This document shows positions 56,775-64,000 of a stretch of 64,000 bases of DNA, in pieces. The DNA comes from Madurella fahalii (lineage: Eukaryota; Ascomycota; Sordariomycetes; Sordariales): the NCBI GenBank assembly GCA_029876055.1, contig CM056874.1:4898001-4962000 (forward strand), given 5' to 3'. The position numbers and the translations under genes are program-made. The number at the start of each line of letters is the position of its first letter. The stretch's first letter is position 1. The notes beneath the pieces are model-generated. The model was not told the origin of the DNA and ran no database searches. It worked only from the letters and a program-made list of their open reading frames with translations.

Positions 56775-58636
56775 ACGTACATTATCAGCGAGTGACCTAT
56801 ATCAGTGAGTGACCCACTTTCTACGCGACGCGACACCTCTACACTCAACAATACATTTCTCTACCATCCAAGATGCCTTCTTCGTCAAAAGAAGCTAGGA
56901 TAATCTTGGCCCTCCAAGCTCTTCAAACCGATAAAAATCTAAGCGAACGAGCCGCAGCTAAGATTTATGAGGTCGACCGGAAGACTCTAGCCCGCCGACG
57001 CGCCGGCAAGCCTGCACGACACGACACTACGCCCAACTCGCGTAAGCTCACAGATCTGGAAGAGAGGGCAATAGTTCAGTATATAATTGAACTATCTGCA
57101 CATGCATTTCCGCCGAGACTATGTAGTGTAGAAGATATGGCCAACCAACTGCTACGCGTACGCGACGCGCCCCCTGTTGGCAAGCTCTGGGCGCATCGGT
57201 TTGTCAAACGCCAGCCAGAGCTTCGTACGCGTTGGACATGTCGGTACGACTACCAGAGGGCCAAATGCGAGGATCCGAAAGTCATTAGCGAGTGGTTTGC
57301 CCTTGTATAGAACGTTAAGGCCAAGTATGGTATTGTAGATGACGATATCTATAACTTCGATGAGACTGGGTTTATAATGGGCATCATCTTCGCGGGTATG
57401 GTAGTTACAACCTCCGATGGCCGTGGCAAGGCAAAGCTGGCTCAGCCTGGCAACCGCGAATGGGCAACGGTTATCCAGGGAGTCAATGCCCTTGGCTGGG
57501 CTATCCCTCCGTTCATCATCTTAGCCGCGCAATACCACCTCGCCAACTGGTATACCGAGTGCGACCTCCCAGCCGACTGGCGTATCGCAACAACCGATAA
57601 TAGCTGGACTACCAATGCGGTAGGACTAGATTGGATTAAGCACTTCGACTACTATACAGCGTCTCGGACAAAGGGCAAATACCGGTTATTGATCCTCGAC
57701 GGCTACGAAAGCCACCACTCGACCGAATTCGAGCTCTACTGCCAGAAGAACAATATTATTACGCTCTATATGCCTCCGTATTCTTTATACCTCCTACAGC
57801 CACTTGATATTGGCTGCTTTGGACCGCTGAAGCAGGCATACGGTCGCCAGATTGAAGATATAATGCGTATGCATATCAACCACGTCAGCAAGTTCGAGTT
57901 CCTCTGCGCCTTTCGCGAGGCTTTCTTTACCTCTATTACCAAGAGAAATATTCAGGGCGGCTTTGCAGGGGCCGGCCTTGTGCCGTACGATCCAGAGAGG
58001 GTACTTTCTAAGCTGGATATCAAGCTTCGTACGCCAACACCCCCGACCTCACGGCCTGGTACTGCACAACCTTGGGTCTTCCAGACACCGCACAACCCCC
58101 GCGAAGCCGAATCGCAGTCAACGCTCATTAAGACTCGTATTTCCAACCATCAGAATAGCTCCCCAACCTCGATATTAGCTGCTGTAGACCAGCTTACTAA
58201 GAGTACAATAGCTGTGATGCACCAGGTGGCCCTTCTTCAGACAGAGAACTCCGCGCTCCGCAAGGCCAACGAGGCATTAAGCAAGCATCGGAGAGCTAAA
58301 AGAACACGCGTGCAGCTTGGAGGATCACTTGCAATAAAAGATATAAAGGATCTAGTAGGTCAGGAGGCCGTGGTTGGGGAGGTGGCGCAAGAAAAGGAGC
58401 AAGATAGTGGTAGTGTACGGGAGGGTCGTACGAAGGTTCGGTGCTGTGGTATGTGCGGCAAGCCTGGCCATAACGCGCGCACTTGCCAGGAGGTTGCAGA
58501 AGCATCTGATTCAACTGTTTCTGATATGATTATCGTGGGTTCCTAGTATTGTTGTGTTGGAATTGATGGTGGTAGTAGGCAAGGTGGTGGGGGGTGGGTC
58601 ACTCGCTGCTATGGGTCACTCGCTGATAATGTACGT
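56775..58636 (+). mobile_element. Fot1/pogo-type transposon copy 2, 1862 bp, nearly intact
   Basis: TIRs are ACGTACATTATCAGCGAGTG and its inverse, each with a second subterminal AGTGAGTGACCCAC copy, flanked by TA. The transposase frame runs 56873-58546 (557 residues) with one stop, TAG at codon 146 (57308-57310). It has an N-terminal psq-like HTH (KEARIILALQALQTDKNLSE), a CENP-B-type DNA-binding block and DDE_1 catalysis (YNFDETGF, LLILDGYESHHS, QPLDIGCFGPLK). A C-terminal coiled coil (LLQTENSALRKANEALSKHR) ends in a CCHC knuckle, CGMCGKPGHNARTC. Its base composition is GC-richer than the surroundings, so it arrived late or escaped RIP. It is not functional as read unless the stop is suppressed. 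Confidence 0.95.
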
Positions 58637-58936
58637 TATAGGTTATTTAAAATACTATCTTCTATTTATCCCCTTCCTTAATACAAATATAGATATACCT
58701 AGTTAGAGAGTCTAGATATATAAAGTATTATACTTCTACTAGCTAATTATATAGCTTCGAAATTAGTAGTAAAGGGTAGTAGTTCTTTATTATCTGCTTA
58801 TTCAGCTATCGGTAGTCAATATAAAGTTATAGGGTTATCCTTTTTAAATATAAAGATTAGATATCCTACTAAAGAAGTCGAAGGTCTAATATATTTTCTA
58901 GTAAGATTCTTAATAATATACCTCCTTAACTTAGTA

Positions 58937-59832
58937 ACGTATCGGCGAATGGCACATATAAGCGGATGACACACAAAAACGTGACCACGCGACTTTCCAC
59001 TTTCATCCAAAACACCTCCTCAGCCAAACATACCACAGAAAAACGACGAAAGTCAAGTAATATTAATACTTCAGGCTATGCAAAATGACCCAAAGCTAAG
59101 CGCCCGAGCTGCTAGCAAAATCTACTCTATGGATCACCAAAAACAGAGTCGTTATAAACACAGTATACAACAACAACGTGACACTCCAGCCAATTCACGG
59201 AAATTGAACGACCTAGAAGAATCAGTTATTGTTTAATATATTCTCGACCTGGATTCCAAAGGATTTTCTCCCCGCTTATCTGGTATAGAAGGTATAGCCA
59301 ACCGACTACTTACTGAACGCGTTGTAGGACGTGTCGGCGCGCTCTAGGTATATAACTTCGTTAAACGCTACCCAGAGCTTACTACGCGTTTTAATCGGAG
59401 GTACAACTACTAGAGGGCCATATACGAAGATCCAGATATCATATGTAGCTGGTTTGCGCTTGTATAGAATACAGTTGTGAAAGTATGGTATCCAAGAGGC
59501 GGATATCTATAACTTTGACGAGATCGGGTTTCTAATAGGCGTTATCTCGACTACGACGGTTGTTACGAGCTCCGAAAGACGGGGTAGGGTAAATTGAAGT
59601 AACCTGGTAATCGCGAATAGATAACAGTAATCTAGGGTATTAATATAACTAGCTAGGTAATCCCGCTATTTATTATTGTTAAAGATAAATATTATCTATT
59701 ATCTTAATACGAAGATAGCCTATTACTAAAGGATTAGGTTATTATTATCTCTGAACACGGCTGGACTACTAATAAAAGAGGTCTAAAATAGGTTTAGTAT
59801 TTTAATAGATATATTAAAGTTCGAATAACTAG
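58937..59832 (+). mobile_element. Fot1/pogo-type transposon copy 4, diverged and 3'-truncated
   Basis: The 5' end ACGTATCGGCGAATGGCAC follows a TA, with a second ATAAGCGGATGACAC repeat. The transposase relic begins near 59034 and shows an HTH region, RARAA and YNFDEIGF blocks, then AIPLFIIVKDKYYL, ending at about HGWTTNKRGLK before truncation. It has indels as well as nonsense codons and is more diverged than copies 2 and 3, so it belongs to another subfamily. Confidence 0.8.
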
Positions 59833-60230
59833 AGTTTATTATAGCCTTGCCTAGCCAGACAAGCTAGTCGAAGGGGATCGGCCCAGTAAGATCGACCTTT
59901 GTTGAAGTAGATCAGTTCGCTCTTAGCTAGGTTGAATTCTAGCTGCCTACGCGGGCGGGCCCCGATATTTATTCACCGGGAAGGGTGCATCTATATTATA
60001 TAGCCTTTCTTTAGGTATATATCCTATCCTCAAGTTAACAGAGGCCACTATAGGAACTGTATTTTCACTAACAAAAAATGCTCCTAGTCCGAGGATAGTG
60101 AATAGATTAATATACCGATTTGGAATGTAAGGATATCCTATAACAATATACATCCAACGACGGCTTAGTTCGATCAGCTAGGCCTTAAGATTGTTAGACT
60201 TTGATACTGTCATCTGTAAATAGTCTAAAA
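59833..60230 (-). mobile_element. probable LINE fragment
   Basis: The start shares a block with the LINE near 47340-47400 (TAGCCTTGCCTAGCCAGACAAGC versus TAGCCTTATCTAGCTAGATAGG, with AGGGGATCGG versus AGGGGTCGG following). It is therefore likely reverse-transcriptase sequence of the same group, minus strand. The rest is too decayed to assign. Confidence 0.45.
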
Positions 60231-61800
60231 GATATTACAATGGAATTCACTATAGTAATCGGAAATGAAATAATATTCCTCTAGACAGAGGGGAGAAACG
60301 AAAGAAACAGTTATAATAGTTGTAGTGGGGGAGATATAGATAGATCTCCTTAAGGAGATAGTCTAGGCAAGCTGACAGTAAATAACGCTTTAACCTCTAT
60401 TACTCCTTTAGAACCCCAGTAGTTTTCCTCTTATTAGCCCAACAACTAGTCAAGATTTTATTCGAGGTCGTACCCCACCCCCGTTTTATCTTTTACTTCC
60501 GTCTTAGTCCCTTCTAGTCAAAAAAATATCGTTATCTACTTGACCAGTAGTTGCCTATAGGATTAGCAATTCAATAATTTCTATCGTCTTATCTATCCCT
60601 AGTATTGAGGCTCTTAAAGTCTATATATTATACTAGTTATACTAAAGGACTTTGACTCTCAGCTTAACTAGATATACCGTAGCCTCTTTCTAAATCGCCT
60701 GCCCCTCTATATAGAGGGAGATAATACCTTACTAGTTAAGTAGTTACTACAAAGGTATATTGTTCTCGATTAGGGAGATAGAGTTATATCTGTATACAAG
60801 GAAGAAAGAGGTAAATCCTATTGAGTTCCAGATAGTAGTTCTATCTGCTATAAAGATATAAGGCAGAAGACTCTCCTAGTTTTTACTTGTCCCTCCTATT
60901 ATCTTTACTAACAACGAGATAATAGGTATTATATAGCGAGATAGCTATATATTGAACTAATATCTCCTAGAGAATCTGCCTCTGCCTTAAATTCAGACCC
61001 TCTATCGACAATTACCTACATTAAAAGCCTCTAACGAAGTAAGATAGACAACTTAACAAAGTCTACTATAGATACTACGAACTTCCTTATTAAGAAAACT
61101 ACTTCTATAAAGCCAATAACATTATAGCAAGCCTCTAGAAGGTATCCTATATATTTATTTTACGTTGAATATACTATATACCGAGGTTCCAGATAGCAAA
61201 TAGCTAAGAGGCTTCTACAATAATATAGATTACTAGATTATCAAAGCATTTAAGTACCTACTTCTAATATTACTTATATAATCGAATCCACTTGTCGATA
61301 CTAGTATATATCACTCTTCTAGTAGTAGTAGTAGTCTGTAATCTGCTAATATATACTTCCTGTCCTCGATAGCCGACTTTATTATATTATATTAGGAAGA
61401 TCTTCTACTACTCTACTACCATGTCTATAATACCTTAAGGCCTCTAATCAGAGGAATAAGGATAATGAAATAAGTATCTACCTTCGACAATATACTTCAA
61501 TACCTCTATCTTAAATCGTTGTCTCTTCTATACAAGTCTAATATAAGTTGGTTCGGACAACATTGTCAAATACCGTACAATTTACCGCGATTTTTCCAAA
61601 TAGCCTTCAGCCAATTTCTACAGGACAAGACAATTATCTTCATCTACCTCGATAATCGTATAGATAAAGATCTAAGTATCTACCTAATCGTCAATATTAC
61701 CCTTACTATCCTTCTCTATCTAGTTAGAGAGGCTAAGCAGTTTTCAAGATAAAGAATTTGCTATAGCATTCCTAGACCCTAGAATATACTTGATATTGAA
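60231..61800 (-). mobile_element. Ty3/Gypsy integrase-region relic
   Basis: The minus strand near 60880-60770 reads IFIADRTTIWNSIGFTSFFLVYRYN, the decayed form of the integrase segment preceding VLPIE. Upstream pieces (MLLAL-KQFS, FNVGNC-like) fit the D...E region of the core. Stops occur every 10-20 codons. It cannot be the same element as the RT at 54494-58936, because the order would be wrong for that strand. Confidence 0.6.
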
Positions 61801-61813
61801 GTCGAATAGACAG

Positions 61814-62152
61814 TGAAATGGTGCAGAAACACACATCTACACCCACACACCCACCAAAAACAAGGGGGAGGGCAAATACGGCCAAATGCCAGACAGACAA
61901 GATAGACAAGACAGGCCAGGCGACACCACCACAAATTGGGTCCCTGCTGTCTAAACAAGGTCAAAACAACATGTGCAGATAGAGCTCCCTCTGATCAGAG
62001 GGAGATCGCTTTGCACGCAAAGAAAGCTCGTCAATTGAGCTTGCAATAAGTGTGAAGAAAGGTGCTGAATTGATTGTCCTGTCTAAGGAGCAATGGCCAA
62101 GACGGCCCTACTTATGGTGCGAAAGAAAAATGGGCCTACGGCAAGTTCCAGC
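61814..62152 (+). repeat. left arm of a 340-bp inverted repeat
   Basis: It runs from GAAATGGTGCAG to CAAGTTCCAGC and pairs with 62753-63088 over nearly its whole length. The arm contains a perfect 20-bp palindrome at 61985-62004, then TTTGCACGCAAA and AGCTC...GAGCT hairpins. Unlike its surroundings, it is not AT-biased. I cannot assign it to a known element. Confidence 0.8.
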
Positions 62153-62382
62153 CCCCGGGGCACCATCCTAGCAACTGTGTCCCTCTGATCAGAGGGACCC
62201 TGCCCTCTGGGGACTGTTTTCCCCAACTCAACAGATCTAGGTAATCTGCTGTATAATAAGGGCCTCTAGTATATTACTTACAACTCTATTAAGCTAACTT
62301 AATAGATAAGGATTAAAGTATCGGTTTCAATAACAAAATAGATACTAAATAGATATCGATAGAACTGCTTAAAAAGGTATAG

Positions 62383-62742
62383 TGTGAGGACCGGCTGGGT
62401 AAGGTCGGCGTGGGCGTAGAACGGAAGCCCCGAAGCCGCAGCGCCGGCGGGGTCGCAAAAGCAATAACAACGCTAGGCCAGAAAGGCGTAGATATCACGT
62501 CAGAGGAGTGTCGAAGGAGCGTATAAGTAAGGATAATGACGAGGTAACGAGCGTGGTAAGTGAGCTTAGATGCTGTTATCCCAGGGTATAAAGAGGAGGG
62601 TAGAAGACAGGACTTAGGAGAGAGATAGAGTTCAATAAGACCACTATCCTACCCCTAATGAGCACTCTGCTCCCACATTGCACGTACACTACTCGTACCC
62701 AGGCACTCTGGTCCTACTACCCTTGGATCCCTGATCCTCACA
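62383..62742 (+). repeat. solo LTR (family C), 360 bp
   Basis: It starts TGTGAGGACCGG and ends CTGATCCTCACA, giving inverted TGTGAGGA/TCCTCACA ends, with GGTATAAAGAGG at about 62586 as a likely promoter box. The flanking pentamers (TATAG and CCCTA) do not match, so it may result from recombination between different insertions or from mutated target sites. It sits between the arms of the inverted repeat, near the inner end of the right arm. Confidence 0.7.
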
Positions 62743-62752
62743 CCCTAGCGGA

Positions 62753-63088
62753 GCTGGAACTTGCTGTGGACCCATTTTTCTTTCGCACTATAAGTAGAGC
62801 TGTACTGGCTATTGCTCCTTAGACAGATTAATGAATTTCAGTACTTTCTTTACATTTGTTGCAGGCTCAATTGACGAGCTTCTTTGCGTACAAAATGATC
62901 TCCCTCTGACTAGAGAGAGCTCTATCTGTATATGTTATTTCGACCATGTTTAGGCTATAGGGACCTGATTTGTAGTGGTGTTATTTGGCCTGTCTTGTCT
63001 ATCTTATTTGTCTGGTATTTGGCTGTCTTTCCTTCCCCTTTGTTTTTGGTGGGTATATAGGTATAGATGTGTATTTCTATACCATTTC
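62753..63088 (-). repeat. right arm of the 340-bp inverted repeat
   Basis: It is the reverse complement of 61814-62152, with more C-to-T and G-to-A differences, including decay of the 20-bp palindrome at 62900-62919. The two arms have therefore mutated unequally. Confidence 0.8.
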
Positions 63089-63743
63089 AAATGGGTACTT
63101 TGTTGGGGAGGAGCAAAGCCCTAGGTCCAAATCGGACTACTAGACTTGTTGCCTTATGTCAAATACTATTGATATTGCTTAAGATAGTTCGTTAGAACTA
63201 GCCTCGATAATATACCTTTCTAGTATGAATTCCTTTGGTTAGGAGCGGTATCTCGTATTAAAAAGTGTTATCTCCTTCTAACTAGATAGATCTCGTCTCC
63301 TAGCTATTGTCGAAGATTGGGAGAGATACTAGGGTTGGAGTAGATTGTTGGTCAAACTCTATAGGGGGTAGTGACCTTAATTCGGAAATTGAGATACGAG
63401 TTATAACGCTAATAAGTTATATCGCTATTAGCTAGGAGACTGCCGATATTGCAGTTAAGAATCTAGTAAGGATCCTATTGGCTATCTTAGTTATAGTACT
63501 AGGGTATAAAATATTAATAGTTCGAGGACTTAAACGAATTTATAGTTAGGTATAGTAAACAGTCTCGGTCTAAGTACAAGCTATATATTGGGAAAAGACA
63601 AAGTTACTTTTATAGGATTATCCTCTCTCTAACCAGAGGGAGATAAAGTTTAAAAATATATTTAGTCTACTAGGAAAGTTAGAAACTGTCTGACAACAGA
63701 TATTAGATTATTATTGTTAATAGGACTATCGATAATAAGGATA
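63089..63743. other. unassigned AT-rich relic
   Basis: No domain is readable. It contains another CTCTCTCTAACCAGAGGGAG hairpin at about 63623-63642. Confidence 0.4.
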
Positions 63744-64000
63744 ACGTGCATGATAAGCGAGCGGCCGATCTAAGCGAGCGGCCGCTTCCCTACTACAACG
63801 CGTCTCTCTCTACATCTTCTACAAAATTTACCACAACAAGCCATGGGGACCCCTTCAAAAGAAGCAAGGACTCTTTTAGCCCTGCAAGCTCTTCAAAACG
63901 ATACCAAGCTTAGCATTCCGGCTGCAGCTGAGTTGTACGATATTGCAGAAAGAACGCTTCGTTACCGAAAGGCCGGCCGACTTCCTCGACACGACCTTAT
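63744..64000 (+). mobile_element. Fot1/pogo-type transposon copy 5, runs off the window
   Basis: It follows TA with ends ACGTGCATGATAAGCGAGCGG and a second CTAAGCGAGCGGCCGC repeat. An ATG at 63843 opens a transposase frame (MGTPSKEARTLLALQALQN...) still open at the window edge after 52 codons. GC-rich and undamaged so far; it may be an intact copy. Confidence 0.85.

Larger units (their letters stand above)
54494..58936 (-). mobile_element. Ty3/Gypsy reverse transcriptase relic split by two Fot1 insertions
   Basis: On the minus strand three pieces read in order as one RT. 58936-58637 has YIDYR-stop-LNK, YPLLLISKLYN and IYICIKEGDK. 56774-56575 has LIKLFGLTNILTTF and RFIVYYFDNIFIYF, the decayed YLDDIL catalytic box. 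54811-54494 has FIRFTNFYRIFVRGFGDITRSLYELTKKEANF. The gaps between the pieces are exactly the two Fot1 elements, each at a TA. The catalytic YxDD has become YFDN. Its orientation is opposite to the adjoining Gypsy at 52206-54493. Confidence 0.85.

Noticed and set aside
61519..61752. plus-strand frame resembling a reverse transcriptase (FIYLDNRID)
   Set aside because: The match is weak and the surrounding Gypsy relic reads on the minus strand; likely coincidence.
62383..62742. family-C LTR as a normal insertion with target duplication
   Set aside because: Flanking pentamers differ (TATAG and CCCTA), so I keep the LTR call but not a simple insertion.
40799..64000. CRISPR-like or prokaryotic features
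   Set aside because: No regularly spaced identical repeats; all periodic signals are explained by transposon ends, LTRs or simple repeats.

Overview
The window looks like a contig from a filamentous ascomycete, probably a Sordariomycete (inference). The supporting signs are short GT-AG introns of about 50-150 nt with CTAAC-like branch sites, typical Pezizomycotina gene content, and a sharp switch near 40.4-41 kb from gene-dense, GC-rich DNA to AT-rich, TpA-rich DNA full of broken transposons. That second half has the look of repeat-induced point mutation (RIP). Gene models were built by hand: exon phases were checked arithmetically and splice sites chosen to restore conserved protein motifs.

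Positions 1-31.1 kb hold single-copy housekeeping genes: a partial Ser/Arg-rich membrane-anchored protein (-), an alcohol-acetyltransferase-like protein (+), mitochondrial ribosomal protein bL9m (+), the selective-autophagy scaffold ATG11 (-), kinetochore protein CENP-H (+), HMG-box protein NHP6 (+), a 10-exon conserved protein of unknown function (+), phosphoglucomutase (+), oligoribonuclease REX2 (-), a Gfo/Idh/MocA-type oxidoreductase (+), an oxysterol-binding protein of the KES1/OSH4 type (+), and a membrane-anchored ubiquitin-specific protease (-).

After a 3-kb gene-poor stretch, 34.1-40.4 kb carries a small specialised-metabolism locus: a LaeA-like methyltransferase, a class I sesquiterpene synthase resembling the basidiomycete-type family, and a cytochrome P450 transcribed divergently from the synthase. 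The synthase reads intact. The methyltransferase and the P450 are each otherwise complete but interrupted by one nonsense codon at a conserved residue, so the cluster seems to be decaying (or the assembly has errors). The synthase-P450 intergenic region has three TGAYTCAACCC direct repeats spaced 31-32 bp.

From 40.8 kb to the end the window is nested transposable elements: at least five Fot1/pogo-type DNA transposons (one nearly intact, with a single stop codon), a Tc1/mariner element inside a Tad-like LINE, Ty3/Gypsy fragments with a chromodomain relic, solo LTRs with perfect 5-bp target duplications, and a 340-bp inverted-repeat structure rich in short perfect palindromes that I could not assign. 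Many insertion events can be ordered from the nesting.
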